From assembly GCA_019550975.1 (NCBI GenBank), contig SDWH01000014.1:48298-112297 (forward strand): a stretch of 64,000 bases of DNA, written 5' to 3'. Shown here in pieces: positions 8,472 through 19,400 of the stretch; position 1 is the stretch's first letter, and each line of letters starts with the position of its first letter. The position numbers and the translations under genes are program-made. This stretch comes from Bacteroidales bacterium SW299 (GTDB lineage: Bacteria > Bacteroidota > Bacteroidia > Bacteroidales > Bacteroidaceae). The notes under the pieces are model-generated. The model saw nothing but the letters and a program-made list of their open reading frames with translations. It ran no database searches and was not told where the DNA came from.

Positions 8472-9290
8472 ATGGAAGGAAGACCTTATTACCGGACCAT
8501 TGTAGTTTCGGACATTCATCTGGGTACATCCCACTCGAAGGTAAACCAAATCAGCGATTTCTTAAGAAGGGTTGACTGTGACCGGCTCATCCTGAACGGG
8601 GACATCATCGACGGCTGGCATCTGCAGAAGTCGGGCATCGGCAAATGGAAACAGGAGCATACGCACTTCTTCAAGATCATCATGAAGATGATGGAGAAGC
8701 ACGGGACGGAAATCATTTATGTGAGAGGGAACCACGATGACTTTCTCGACAATCTGGCTCCGCTGCGCCTTGCCAATCTCCATATTGTAAAAGATTATAT
8801 GCTGGAGAGCAACGGGAAGCATTACTTCGTGACGCATGGGGATGTTTTCGACAAGGTGACGACCGAAATGAAATGGCTCGCCAAGTTGGGCGATATAGGC
8901 TACACCCTGCTGCTCTGGCTCAACAGCCTGTATAACAAGTATCGCGTGAAGCGGGGAAAGCCTTACTATTCGCTTTCGCAGGCCATCAAGCAGAAAGTGA
9001 AGTCTGCCGTATCTTATATTTCTGACTTTGAAAATGTGCTGGTTGATTTTGCGCGTGCGCGCCAGTGCGAGGGAGTGATTTGCGGGCATATCCATCACCC
9101 TGAGAACCGGATGATAAACGGCATCCATTACCTTAATTCGGGCGACTGGGTAGAAACCATGTCGGCTCTGACGGAAGACGTGGACGGAGAATGGAGGGTT
9201 GTCTATTATTCAGACCTTGCCGGAGCGGTTTCGCCGGAAGAGGAGAGCGAACAAGAAAATGTATTACCTTTAATATCTATAGCTTCATGA
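8472..9290 (+). CDS. LpxH-like metallophosphoesterase (probable UDP-2,3-diacylglucosamine diphosphatase)
   Basis: 272 aa. Calcineurin-like phosphoesterase with the complete set of metal motifs in order: SDIHLGTS (residue 14 on), NGDIIDGWH near 43, RGNHDD near 90, THGDVFD near 120 and GHIHHP near 206. Bacteroidales proteins of this type are usually annotated as UDP-2,3-diacylglucosamine hydrolase of lipid A synthesis, but the match is by motif only; another phosphomonoester or nucleotide substrate is possible. Its stop overlaps the start of the next glycosyltransferase gene (ATGA at 9287), so the two proteins are coupled and probably act in the same envelope pathway. Confidence 0.8.
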   Translation: MEGRPYYRTIVVSDIHLGTSHSKVNQISDFLRRVDCDRLILNGDIIDGWHLQKSGIGKWKQEHTHFFKIIMKMMEKHGTEIIYVRGNHDDFLDNLAPLRLANLHIVKDYMLESNGKHYFVTHGDVFDKVTTEMKWLAKLGDIGYTLLLWLNSLYNKYRVKRGKPYYSLSQAIKQKVKSAVSYISDFENVLVDFARARQCEGVICGHIHHPENRMINGIHYLNSGDWVETMSALTEDVDGEWRVVYYSDLAGAVSPEEESEQENVLPLISIAS

Positions 9291-10405
9291 AAGTACTGTT
9301 TGTTGTTCAGGGTGAGGGCAGAGGACATCTTACTCAGGCTATAACAATGGAAAAGTTGCTGAAAGGCAACGGGCACGAGGTGGTTGAAGTGCTGGTCGGA
9401 AAAAGCGAGTCGAGGCGTCTGCCTGGATTCTTCATCCGTTCCATGCATGCTCCCATCAGGCAGTTTACGAGTCCGAACTTTTTGCCTACGCATGCCAACA
9501 AGCGGGCGAATCTCTCCCGGAGTGTGGCGTATAATCTGCTGAAGCTTCCTGAATACTTCGAGAGCATGTGCTATATCCGGCAGCGCATAGAAGAAACCGG
9601 TGCGGAGCTGGTCATTAACTTTTATGAGCTGCTGACGGGGCTGACTTATTTCTTTCTCCGTCCCAATGTGCCGCAAATCTGCATCGGCCATCAGTATCTT
9701 TTCTTACATAAGGATTTCAAGTTTCCCAAGGCCAACCGTTTCAGCCTTTTTTTCCTGAACCTTTTTACGAAGATGACTTCGCTGAGAGCATCCCACAGGC
9801 TGGCTCTTTCGTTCCGTCCGATGGACGAAGACGCAGAAAGGCATATCACGGTTGTTCCCCCTCTGCTGCGTTCGGATGTGTTCCGTCAGGAAAGCAGGCA
9901 AGGCGACTATATTCACGGGTATATGGTCAATTCGGGCTTTTCGGAAAGCATTATGAAGTGGCACAAGATTCATCCAGAGATGCCTCTCCGCTTCTTTTGG
10001 GATCATTGGGAAGAAGAACCGGTGAAGAAAATAGACGGCACGCTTTCGTTTTACCAGCTTGATGACGTGGAGTTCTTGCGTCAGATGGCAGGATGCAAGG
10101 CTTATGCCAGCACGGCGGGGTTCGAGTCGATCTGCGAGGCCATGTATTTGGGGAAGCCGATCATGATGGTTCCGGCCCATATCGAACAGGAATGCAATGC
10201 CTTCGATGCAGAACAGAACGGAGCCGGCATCATTGACGGGAACTTCAATCTGGACAATCTGGTTGACTTTGCCGGCAGATTCCGGCCCAACAGAGAGTTC
10301 CGCAGATGGGTTGAATCGGCCGAATACATCATCTTGAATGAAATCGAGCGTTTTGCTCCGCAAAATTCTTTGCATCAGATGTATATGGTAGAAGAATTTG
10401 TGTAA
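9287..10405 (+). CDS. glycosyltransferase, MGT/UDP-GT-like fold
   Basis: 372 aa from the ATG at 9287, which overlaps the stop of the phosphoesterase gene; the longer in-frame reading from 9191 runs through that gene and is rejected. MKVLFVVQGEGRGHLTQA is the N-terminal glycine-rich loop of GT-B glycosyltransferases, and the C-terminal half has STAGFESICEAMYLGKPIMM, the donor-binding loop seen in MurG- and UGT-like enzymes. The acceptor is unknown. The coupling to an LpxH-like enzyme suggests lipid or envelope glycan work. It lacks a signal peptide and should act on the cytoplasmic side. Confidence 0.8.
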   Translation: MKVLFVVQGEGRGHLTQAITMEKLLKGNGHEVVEVLVGKSESRRLPGFFIRSMHAPIRQFTSPNFLPTHANKRANLSRSVAYNLLKLPEYFESMCYIRQRIEETGAELVINFYELLTGLTYFFLRPNVPQICIGHQYLFLHKDFKFPKANRFSLFFLNLFTKMTSLRASHRLALSFRPMDEDAERHITVVPPLLRSDVFRQESRQGDYIHGYMVNSGFSESIMKWHKIHPEMPLRFFWDHWEEEPVKKIDGTLSFYQLDDVEFLRQMAGCKAYASTAGFESICEAMYLGKPIMMVPAHIEQECNAFDAEQNGAGIIDGNFNLDNLVDFAGRFRPNREFRRWVESAEYIILNEIERFAPQNSLHQMYMVEEFV

Positions 10406-10476
10406 AAAAGTCTAAAATCCTCTGTTGAAATCATCTTGTAACATAAAATCGTTTATTTTGCAAAAAAAGTGATTTT

Positions 10477-12546
10477 ATGGCACAGAAGAAGAAAGAAAAC
10501 CCTTATCTGGAAAGGGATATCAGTTGGATGTATTTTAACAGACGTATTTTGCAGGAGGCGTGTCGCCCGCATGTTCCTATTCTGGAACGTATGGCTTTTC
10601 TGGGGATCTACTCGAACAATCTTGATGAATTTTTCCGCGTGCGTGTCGCCACACAAAGCCGTATTGCCGAGTGTATGGACCGCTCGGCTGCGGCTGAGAG
10701 GGAAAAGGCGAAAAAGCTGCTCAAGCAGATCGGAAAAATAAACTCTCATTACGTAAAGGACTATGAAGAAGCTGTGCATAATGTAACTGCCGACCTGCGC
10801 AAAGACAACATTTATCTGGTTTCAGACGCGGAAGTGACTTCCGAGCAGTTGGAATTCATACGCTCGTTCTATAAAGCTAAAATTTACGGATTTCTGATTC
10901 CCGTATGGTTCTCGGCAATCAAGCTGCTTGATTATGAAAACGACGAGAATATCTATCTTGCGGTGAAGGCAACGAAAACAGGGGAAAAAGCTGTGTCGGA
11001 CTATGCCTTCTTGGAGCTTCCGGTAAATATCTGCGGACGCTTTGTGCGTCTTCCGGACAGCGGCGACAAGAGTTATCTGATGTATCTTGATGACGCAATC
11101 CGCTGCTGCCTGCCTCTGGTGTTTGAGGGGCTGGGCTTCGACAAGTTCGAAGCGTATGCTTTCAAGTTTACGCGTGACGCAGAAATGGAAATAGACAACG
11201 ACCTGCGTACGGGTACGCTGCAGAAAATCTCGAAGGGTGTGAAAAGCCGTAAGCGCGGTGAGCCGCTGCGTGTGATTTATGACTCGAATATGCCGAAAGA
11301 CTTGCTGAAACGGGTATTGAAGAAGCTTGATCTCGACAGCATGGACACGGTAATCAGCAGCGGACGCTATCAGAACCATAAAGACCTGATGAAATTCCCT
11401 GACTGCGGACGTCCGCATCTGAAATATCCTTCCTGGCAGCCCATTCTGAAGAAAGAGCTTGACGGGTCGGACAGCCTGCTGCACAAGATTCAGGAGAAAG
11501 ACCGCTTTATCCATGTGCCTTATCACAGCTTTGATTCATTTATCCGTGTGCTTCAGGAGGCGGCTGTGAGCAAGGAGGTAGAAAGCATCAAGATTACCCT
11601 CTACCGCCTGGCCAAGGAGTCGAAGGTGGTGAAGGCTCTTATCGGTGCAGCTCGGAACGGAAAAAAAGTGACCGTATGCATTGAACTGCTGGCACGGTTT
11701 GACGAAGCGTCAAACATCAACTGGTCGAAAAAGATGCAGGATGCGGGAATTAAGGTGATTTTTGGTGTGGAAGGCTTGAAAGTGCATTCCAAGATCACGC
11801 ATATCGGCATGAAGAAGGGGCCGGATATAGCCTGCATCAGCACCGGCAACTTCCATGAGGGCAATGCGCGCATGTATACCGACTGCATGCTGATGACCGC
11901 TTATCCGCGGCTGGTAAGGGACGTTGACCATGTATTTGATTTCATCGAACGCCCGTATACTCCCATTAGATTCAAGGAGCTGCTGGTTTCTCCCAACGAG
12001 ATGAAGAACAAGTTTGTGGCGCTCATCAATAATGAAATCAAGAACAAGAAGGCGGGAAAACCGGCTTACATCAAGATAAAGATCAACCATATCACCGACC
12101 CGATTATGGTGAACAAGCTGTATGAAGCGTCGCAGGCCGGTGTCGACATTGATCTGGTGCTCCGTGGCAACTGCTCGCTGGTGACTGGAATTCCCGGAAT
12201 CAGCTCCAACATCAGAATTCACGGAATTATTGACCGTTATTTGGAACATTCACGTATCTTTGTATTTGCCAACGGCGGTGAGGAGAAGGTGTTTATCGGT
12301 TCTGCCGACTGGATGCCGCGCAACCTCGACAACCGCATTGAAGTGATCACTCCTGTCTATAATCCGGAAATCAAGGAGGAGATGAAGCTCATCGTTGAAT
12401 ACGGGCTGAAAGACACGATGCAGGGACGCATCGTCGACGGGCACGGAGAAAACAAGTTCTGGGGAGAGGAAGAAGAAGGCGCCCAGCCTTTCCGCTCTCA
12501 AGAAGCACTTTACAACCATTATGTGGCAGAGAACATGAATGACTAA
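10477..12546 (+). CDS. ppk1: polyphosphate kinase 1
   Basis: 689 aa. Transfers the gamma phosphate of ATP to a growing polyphosphate chain. The N-terminal domain begins YLERDISWMYFNRRIL, typical of Ppk1. The catalytic part has two phospholipase-D-like halves; the autophosphorylated histidine is His437 in KVHSKITHIG, and the second family histidine is in LEHSRIFVF near 590. Full length. It lies six bases before the exopolyphosphatase gene, so synthesis and degradation of polyphosphate form one operon. Confidence 0.95.
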   Translation: MAQKKKENPYLERDISWMYFNRRILQEACRPHVPILERMAFLGIYSNNLDEFFRVRVATQSRIAECMDRSAAAEREKAKKLLKQIGKINSHYVKDYEEAVHNVTADLRKDNIYLVSDAEVTSEQLEFIRSFYKAKIYGFLIPVWFSAIKLLDYENDENIYLAVKATKTGEKAVSDYAFLELPVNICGRFVRLPDSGDKSYLMYLDDAIRCCLPLVFEGLGFDKFEAYAFKFTRDAEMEIDNDLRTGTLQKISKGVKSRKRGEPLRVIYDSNMPKDLLKRVLKKLDLDSMDTVISSGRYQNHKDLMKFPDCGRPHLKYPSWQPILKKELDGSDSLLHKIQEKDRFIHVPYHSFDSFIRVLQEAAVSKEVESIKITLYRLAKESKVVKALIGAARNGKKVTVCIELLARFDEASNINWSKKMQDAGIKVIFGVEGLKVHSKITHIGMKKGPDIACISTGNFHEGNARMYTDCMLMTAYPRLVRDVDHVFDFIERPYTPIRFKELLVSPNEMKNKFVALINNEIKNKKAGKPAYIKIKINHITDPIMVNKLYEASQAGVDIDLVLRGNCSLVTGIPGISSNIRIHGIIDRYLEHSRIFVFANGGEEKVFIGSADWMPRNLDNRIEVITPVYNPEIKEEMKLIVEYGLKDTMQGRIVDGHGENKFWGEEEEGAQPFRSQEALYNHYVAENMND

Positions 12547-12552
12547 ATAATT

Positions 12553-13500
12553 ATGGATTTGAAAGACAAATTTGAAAGCTACGGCTTCAACTATGCTGCA
12601 ATTGACATCGGTTCGAACGCAGTCCGTCTGCTCATCAAGCATGTGGAGGAAGACCGGAACGGAAAGGCGACTTTCTCGAAAGTGCTTCTTTTGCGCGTGC
12701 CTCTCCGTTTGGGATTTGATGTGTTTGCCATGGGGAAGCTCTCCGAACGGAAAGAGAAAGACATGATCCGGCTGATGGACGCTTTCCAGAATCTTATGAA
12801 AATTTACGATGTGGAGGATTATCGTGCCTGCGCCACTTCGGCCATGCGTGATGCCAAGAACGGAAAGGCAATCATCAAGCGCATCAAGAAGAAAACGGGC
12901 ATCAACATCGAAATCATTGACGGACAGGAAGAAGCGAAGATGGTCTACAATAACCACATCGAATGCATGGAAGACCGGAACGGAAACTATATGTATGTGG
13001 ATGTGGGCGGCGGAAGCACCGAGATCAACTTGCTTTCTCAGGGAGAACTGGTGTGCAGCCGTTCGTATAACATCGGCACGGTAAGAATCCTGAACAAGGC
13101 GGTGAAATCCAGCGAATGGGAACGCCTGAAAACCGACATGGCTGATATTGCCAAATCATATCCCGGAACAAACATTATCGGTTCGGGAGGAAATATCAAC
13201 AAGATTTACCGTCTGGTTGAAAAGAAAGACAAGAAAGAGCAGAAAATGCCGGTTGAGGCGCTCCACGAGCTGCACGACAGTCTGAAGGTGCTCTCGGTGG
13301 AAGAACGTATGGAGAAATACCAGTTGAAGCCCGACCGTGCGGATGTTATCGTGCCGGCAGGGGAAATATTCACGACCATTGCCGACATTATCCATGCCAA
13401 CTATGTATACGTGCCGGTAATCGGTTTGTCTGACGGCATCATCGACGGACTGTATGCGCACCATCTGGAAGAGGAAAAGGCTGCGTTGGGCGGCAACTGA
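12553..13500 (+). CDS. ppx: Ppx/GppA-family exopolyphosphatase
   Basis: 315 aa. Actin-like ATPase-fold phosphatase: AAIDIGSNAVRLLI (phosphate 1 loop, residues 15-28), ACATSAMRDAKNG near 92, YVDVGGGSTEINL near 150 (phosphate 2 loop), and IIGSGGNINKI near 210. It is short, matching the two-domain Ppx/GppA core without the C-terminal HD-like domain of E. coli Ppx. It may hydrolyse polyphosphate or pppGpp; the adjacent ppk1 favours polyphosphate. Confidence 0.9.
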   Translation: MDLKDKFESYGFNYAAIDIGSNAVRLLIKHVEEDRNGKATFSKVLLLRVPLRLGFDVFAMGKLSERKEKDMIRLMDAFQNLMKIYDVEDYRACATSAMRDAKNGKAIIKRIKKKTGINIEIIDGQEEAKMVYNNHIECMEDRNGNYMYVDVGGGSTEINLLSQGELVCSRSYNIGTVRILNKAVKSSEWERLKTDMADIAKSYPGTNIIGSGGNINKIYRLVEKKDKKEQKMPVEALHELHDSLKVLSVEERMEKYQLKPDRADVIVPAGEIFTTIADIIHANYVYVPVIGLSDGIIDGLYAHHLEEEKAALGGN

Positions 13501-13556
13501 ATGCGTGTGGGGCTTCCCACATCAAACCTTTTCTGAAAGGATAAAATCTCTTTCTC

Positions 13557-13623
13557 CAGGTTAAAGATATGTATCTCCAGTCTGGAGATACATATCTTTA
13601 ACCTGAAGATGCATATCTTTAGG
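13557..13623. repeat. 21-bp phased palindromic array with a 24-bp perfect inverted repeat
   Basis: Bases 13557-13580 and 13582-13605 are a perfect inverted repeat with a single central base. Inside it, a near-palindromic 12-mer (AGATATGTATCT, AGATACATATCT, AGATGCATATCT) starts at 13565, 13586 and 13607, exactly 21 bases apart. It lies in the 300-base gap between ppx and mutS, upstream of the mutS -7 box. It could be a terminator-like hairpin for ppx, but there is no T run. Confidence 0.85.
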
Positions 13624-13743
13624 CTGAAGACAGAAATGTGGCTGGCATTTCTGTCTTTTTGTATCCGGAACTTCCGGAGTGTTCTGCCCGGCGCATCCTC
13701 CTTTTTCGTATGCCCGAGAATTTCGCCGTATCATAAAATCACG

Positions 13744-13751
13744 TATCTTTG
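13744..13751 (+). promoter_or_regulatory. -7 box (TATCTTTG) of mutS
   Basis: Exact TAnnTTTG match 50 bases upstream of the GTG start of mutS. Confidence 0.6.
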
Positions 13752-13800
13752 CAGGAGTTTTTCATTTACGTCGAACACAACAAAAAGAAAGGGAAACATT

Positions 13801-16434
13801 GTGGCTAAAGATAATGAAGTGGTATTGACCCCGATGATGAAGCAGTACTTTGAACTGAAGGCGAAGCACCCGGACGCGATCATGCTGTTCCGGTGCGGTG
13901 ACTTTTATGAAACTTATTCGGAGGATGCTGTGACTGCTGCCGATATTTTGGGAATCACGCTGACCCGGCGCGCCAACGGACAAAGCAAGACTGTAGAAAT
14001 GGCGGGTTTTCCTTACCATGCGCTCGACACTTACCTGCCCAAGCTGATACGTGCAGGCAGGCGTGTGGCTATCTGTGACCAGCTGGAGGATCCGAAAACG
14101 ACGAAAAAGCTGGTGAAGCGGGGCATCACGGAGCTGGTGACACCGGGAGTAGCCATCAATGACAATGTGCTTTCTTATAAAGAGAACAACTTTCTGGCAG
14201 CCATACACTTCGGGAAAACCGCTTGTGGTGTGGCTTTTCTAGACATCTCGACCGGAGAGTTTCTCACGGCGGAAGGTCCTGCGGACCATATAGACAAGCT
14301 GCTGAACAATTTCGCTCCGAAGGAAGTGCTTTTTGAACGCGGAAAGAAGCCGATGTTCGAAGGAAACTTCGGCAACAAATTCTTCACTTTCGAGCTTGAA
14401 GACTGGGTGTTTACCGAAAACTTCGGGAGAGAAAAGCTGCTGAAGCATTTCGACACCAAGAACCTCAAAGGGTTCGGTATCGAGAATCTTCATAACGGCA
14501 TCGTGGCTTCGGGAGCTATCCTTCAGTATCTGGAGATGACGCAGCATTTCCAGATTGACCATATCACTTCGATCACGCGCATCGAAGAGGAGCGGTACGT
14601 GCGTCTTGACAAGTTTACGGTGAGAAGCTTGGAGCTTGTAGGAAGCATGAATGACGAAGGAACCAGCCTGCTCGACATTATCGACCGTACGGTCAGTCCG
14701 ATGGGCGCGCGTATGCTGAAGCGCTGGGTGCTGTTCCCTTTGAAGGAGATACGGCCGATAAACGAGAGGCTGGATGTGGTGGAGTATTTTTTCCGGGAAC
14801 CGGATTTCAAGGATTTTGTTGAGGAAAAGCTGCATCTGATCGGCGATCTGGAACGCATCATCTCGAAGGCGGCGGTAGGACGCATTTCGCCGAGGGAGGT
14901 GGTGCAGCTGAAAGTGGCTTTGCAGGCAATCGAACCGATTAAGAATGCATGTCTGAATGCGGACAACGAGAGCCTGCGGCGCATCGGCGAACAGCTGCAG
15001 CCCTGCGCTGAACTGCGCGACCGGATTGCCGGAGAGATAAAGAACGATCCGCCGCTGCTCATCAATAAAGGCGGAGTGATTGCGGATAACGTGAGCGGAG
15101 AGCTTGATGAACTGCGCAAGATTGCTTATTCGGGAAAAGACTATCTGCTTCAGATACAGCAGCGGGAGATCGAACAGACAGGCATTCCCAGCTTGAAGAT
15201 CGCCTATAACAATGTGTTCGGCTATTATATTGAAGTAAGGAATACCCACAAGGATAAGGTCCCTTCCGACTGGATCCGCAAGCAGACGCTGGTCAATGCG
15301 GAGCGTTACATCACGCAGGAACTGAAGGAGTATGAAGAAAAGATTCTGACAGCGGAAGAAAAGATTCTGATTCTGGAAACCCGCCTGTATAATGAACTGG
15401 TGGCCGGACTGACCGAATACATTCCTTCCATCAAGGTCGACGCATCGCATATTGCGCGGCTGGATTGCCTGCTTGCATTTGCCGGCGTGGCGAAGGAGAA
15501 CAGATACATCCGCCCGGTAGTGGCTGACGATGACATTCTTGATATCAGACAGGGACGCCATCCGGTCATTGAGAAGCAGTTGCCTTTGGGAGAGAAATAC
15601 ATAGCCAATGATGTTTATCTGGATACGGAGAAACAGCAGATCATCATTATTACCGGACCGAATATGGCCGGAAAGTCGGCTTTGCTCCGGCAGACCGCAT
15701 TGATCACGCTGATGGCTCAGATCGGATGCTTTGTGCCGGCGGAAAGCGCGCATGTGGGGCTGGTCGACAAGGTCTTTACACGTGTGGGAGCAAGCGACAA
15801 CATCTCTGTCGGCGAGTCAACCTTTATGGTTGAGATGAACGAGGCTGCCAATATCCTGAACAACCTTTCTCCCCGCAGCCTGGTGCTTTTTGACGAACTG
15901 GGGCGAGGAACTTCCACTTATGACGGCATCTCGATCGCGTGGGCGATTGTGGAGCATATCCACGAGCACAAGCGCGCCCGTGCCCGCACGCTTTTCGCTA
16001 CGCACTATCATGAGCTGAACGATATGGAGGCTAAGTTCTCGCGTATAAAGAACTACAATGTTTCGGTGAAGGAAGTGGACAACAAGGTAATTTTTCTCCG
16101 CAAACTGGAACGGGGAGGCAGCGAGCATTCCTTTGGTATTCATGTGGCGAAGATGGCCGGCATGCCCAAGTCTATCGTGAAGCGGGCGGAAGAGATTCTG
16201 TGCCAGTTGGAAAAAGAGAACCGTCAGGAGGGTATTGCTTCCAGATCGGTTGCAGCGGCGGCGGCATCACGTCCGAAACCCGGAGAAGGAGTGCAGTTGA
16301 ACTTTTTCCAGCTTGATGACCCTGTATTGTGCCAGATACGTGACGAGATTCTGAATCTGGACGTCGACAATCTGACTCCGCTGGAGGCTCTGAACAAGCT
16401 GAACGACATAAAGAAAATCGTGAGGGGAAAATAG
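13801..16434 (+). CDS. mutS: DNA mismatch repair protein MutS
   Basis: 877 aa from the GTG at 13801 ([16 protein letters not shown]); a longer reading from 13609 would cover the promoter and the repeat array and is rejected. Binds mismatches as a dimer. The mismatch-contacting Phe and Glu are in GDFYETY near residue 40. The connector and lever domains follow, then the ATPase with Walker A GPNMAGKS at 619-626, and [12 protein letters not shown] further on (Walker B region). ATHYHEL is also present. The C-terminal tail contains the usual low-complexity stretch before a dimerisation helix. Confidence 0.97.
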   Translation: MAKDNEVVLTPMMKQYFELKAKHPDAIMLFRCGDFYETYSEDAVTAADILGITLTRRANGQSKTVEMAGFPYHALDTYLPKLIRAGRRVAICDQLEDPKTTKKLVKRGITELVTPGVAINDNVLSYKENNFLAAIHFGKTACGVAFLDISTGEFLTAEGPADHIDKLLNNFAPKEVLFERGKKPMFEGNFGNKFFTFELEDWVFTENFGREKLLKHFDTKNLKGFGIENLHNGIVASGAILQYLEMTQHFQIDHITSITRIEEERYVRLDKFTVRSLELVGSMNDEGTSLLDIIDRTVSPMGARMLKRWVLFPLKEIRPINERLDVVEYFFREPDFKDFVEEKLHLIGDLERIISKAAVGRISPREVVQLKVALQAIEPIKNACLNADNESLRRIGEQLQPCAELRDRIAGEIKNDPPLLINKGGVIADNVSGELDELRKIAYSGKDYLLQIQQREIEQTGIPSLKIAYNNVFGYYIEVRNTHKDKVPSDWIRKQTLVNAERYITQELKEYEEKILTAEEKILILETRLYNELVAGLTEYIPSIKVDASHIARLDCLLAFAGVAKENRYIRPVVADDDILDIRQGRHPVIEKQLPLGEKYIANDVYLDTEKQQIIIITGPNMAGKSALLRQTALITLMAQIGCFVPAESAHVGLVDKVFTRVGASDNISVGESTFMVEMNEAANILNNLSPRSLVLFDELGRGTSTYDGISIAWAIVEHIHEHKRARARTLFATHYHELNDMEAKFSRIKNYNVSVKEVDNKVIFLRKLERGGSEHSFGIHVAKMAGMPKSIVKRAEEILCQLEKENRQEGIASRSVAAAAASRPKPGEGVQLNFFQLDDPVLCQIRDEILNLDVDNLTPLEALNKLNDIKKIVRGK

Positions 16435-16467
16435 TTCTTCGCAACCCTTCCTGCGGCAGCCGTTTGT

Positions 16468-19400
16468 CTATGATTCTGCGGTGTATTGTCTGGGTGTTTT
16501 GCCGAAAGCAGCCTGGAAGCATTTCGAGAAGTAAGACGGGTTGGAGTATCCTACCATATACATGACTTCCGCGATGCTGAACTTCTTTTGTTTGAGCAGC
16601 ATGGCAGCTTTTTTCATCCGGATGGACTTGATGTATTCTACGGGACTCATGCCTGTGAGCTGTTTCAGTTTGCGGTAAATCTGTTTGCTTCCCATCCCGG
16701 ACAGTTCGCAGAGCGAGTTTACGTTCAGGTCTGAATCCGAAATATGGTCTTCAATGAGCTGGGTGATGCCGGCCAGAAATTTTTCGTCCTGCGAAGCGAT
16801 GTTGTCCGGTTCCTTGGGAGTGGACAGGCTGTCAACTCTCGCTTTGGTTTCATAGGCCGCTTTGTTGTCAAGAAGCTGTGCCACCTTGTATAAGAGCAGC
16901 TCAGCGTCAAAGGGTTTGGAGATGAAGGCATCTATTTTTGATTGCAGGCTTTCCCGCCGCGTTTCCCTGTCGTCTTTGGCCGTAAGCAGAATGATGGGGA
17001 TGGTGGACGTGTTTATGTTCTTTTTCAGGATGTCGCTCATTTCGATTCCGTCCATAACCGGCATCATAAAGTCTGAGATAATGAGGTCGGGCATGTGGCT
17101 TCCAACGCTCGACAACGCTTCTTTTCCGTCCGATGCGTACAGGCAGTTGTAGTGCCCTGTCAGGATATTTCCTATCATATCCCTCATCTCGGCATTGTCG
17201 TCAACGACCAGAACGGTTTGTTTGTCCTCATCTTCCGTATTCTCAGCTTCTGCCGGCTGAAGGTTGATTGTCCGGTCGGCGGGAAAAGACAGGGTAAACG
17301 ATGTTCCTTTGCCGTCATCAGAAGTTACGGAAACAGCTCCATGGTGCATTTCTGTATAGGTCTTGACCAGATATAGCCCGATGCCTGTGCCTTCCTTGAC
17401 GTGCTTGGTGCGTGACGACTGGAAGAATCGCTGGAAGATGTAAGGGAGTTCGTTTTGTGGAATGCCGATTCCGGTATCTGAAATGGTTATGGATACTGTT
17501 TCCCGTTCTTCGTCATAATGGATGGCGACTGATACGCTTCCTTCTTCCGGCGTATATTTGTTTGCATTTGACAGCAGGTTATTGATGATCGAGTCAAACT
17601 TGACAGCATCCATGTCCATATAAAGTTTGTCCGTGTCGCTGGTGAATTTCCATTCGTGCTTGTGCGTTACGTCAGCTTCGGCAAATCCCATGTATATGCT
17701 TCTGACGCGTGATACCAGTTCGATTCGTGAAGTTATCAGAAACGAATCCTCCTTGCTGTCGATGCGGTTGAAGTCAAGCAGCTTATGAATCATTGCATTG
17801 AGTGACATGGCGTTCCGGTATACGCTTTCCAGCATGGCCTTTTGCCTGGAGTCTTTGGTGTCTATGATCAGTTTGCTTACCGGTGCGATAATCATGCTTA
17901 CCGGATTTTTCAGATCATGCGAGATGTTTGAAAGAAAGTTGATTTTTCTTCGCGACTGTTCCAGTATCTGTCTTTTTTCGATGCGTTCCAGCCGAAGCCG
18001 GTTCTTGACAACGAAAAAATTGATGATCCATGCAATAAGCGCGCTTGCCAGCATGAAGTAGCATATTTTTGCCCAAAGAGTATAGTACCATGGCGGGAGG
18101 ATGTTGACAGTCAGAAGATTGTCTGTTTCTTTTCCGCTTTCCATGTCTTTCACCGACAGTTGGTATTTTCCGTATGGCAGGTTGTTGTATACGATTCGGT
18201 TTGAATGTCCGTTTTCCAGGTGCCATTTGCTGTCGAGCCCTTTCAGTCTGTATGCAAACATTTTTCTTTCCGTTTGCGAATAGGGAAGGTCGGAAAACTC
18301 CAGAATCAGGTTGTTTTCCGTATGTTTCAGGCTGACTGTTTCACTGTAGCGGATGCTCTTTTCTGTCTTGAACGGATGGTTGTTTACGTAAATGCCGGTC
18401 AGGCGCACGGTTGTGGGCATCTGTTCGGGTTCGTTGACTATCGACTGGCTGCAAATGCCTATTCCGTCGTTTCCTCCGAGAATCACCCGGCGGTTGGTCT
18501 TGTCATAGTAAAGACAGGAAAACGGGCGGTCGGCAATGCGCAGCCGGGTAGCCTTGCACTCGCTTTTGCATATAGTCCAAAGCCCTTTGGAGGTTGAAAT
18601 CCAGATAGCGTTTTCCACCTCTGTCATCGACAGTATTCCGCAGTCGTGTGATTCTTCAAGAGGGATGAGGTCTGTGTGCTCCGTGGCCGGGTCGATACGG
18701 AGTATTTGATTGTGGCATCCTATCCATACCAAGCCCTCTGAATCGGTCATGAGAAAGTCTGGCTGTGTCCCTGAAAGCGAGTCGGGGAGGTTGAATGTAG
18801 AGATGGCATTTGTTTCAGGGTTCAGTTTCTGGATCCCGTTATTGTAGAGCATGAGCCAGATATTTCCGGTTTTGTCTTGCACGATCTGGTTCACGAACAT
18901 GCTTTTCAGTCCGTCGGCCGATGTATAGTTCTTGTCTGCGATAAGATAGTTGGAGCGCGATTCTTTCAGTTTCTTCATGCTGATGCGGAAGATTCCCCCG
19001 AGGCAGGTACTTATCCAAAGGTTTTTCTGCTTGTCTTCAAACAGATAGTATGCCCAGTTTGCGTTGTAGGTATGGGTGCTGTCGGTTATGAAATAATGCA
19101 CGAACTGTCTGGTCTGTTTGTCGTATCTTTCAATGCTTCCGTCCGTAGCTATCCACACATCTCCGTCGTTGTCTTCATAGATATGCCGGATGCGGTTGTG
19201 CGCCAGAGGGAGTGAGGTGTTTACCTTGAACCAACGGACTTGCGGTTTCTCTTCGTCCAGGCTTGTCAGTTGCAGCAGTCCGTCTGTGCCTCCTATCCAG
19301 TAGGTTCCTTTTGAGTCGTGCAGAATTGAATAAAACTGGTTTCCCTCTCCGCTGTCGGTCAGTTGCCAGATCGGCATGAAGCGGTAGTGTCTGGAGTTTT

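Noticed and set aside
14239..15753. Long - strand open frame (504 codons) opposite mutS
   Set aside because: It is the antisense of a fully convincing mutS; its sequence has no domain character and is rich in His, Arg and Gln, as shadows of GC-balanced genes are.
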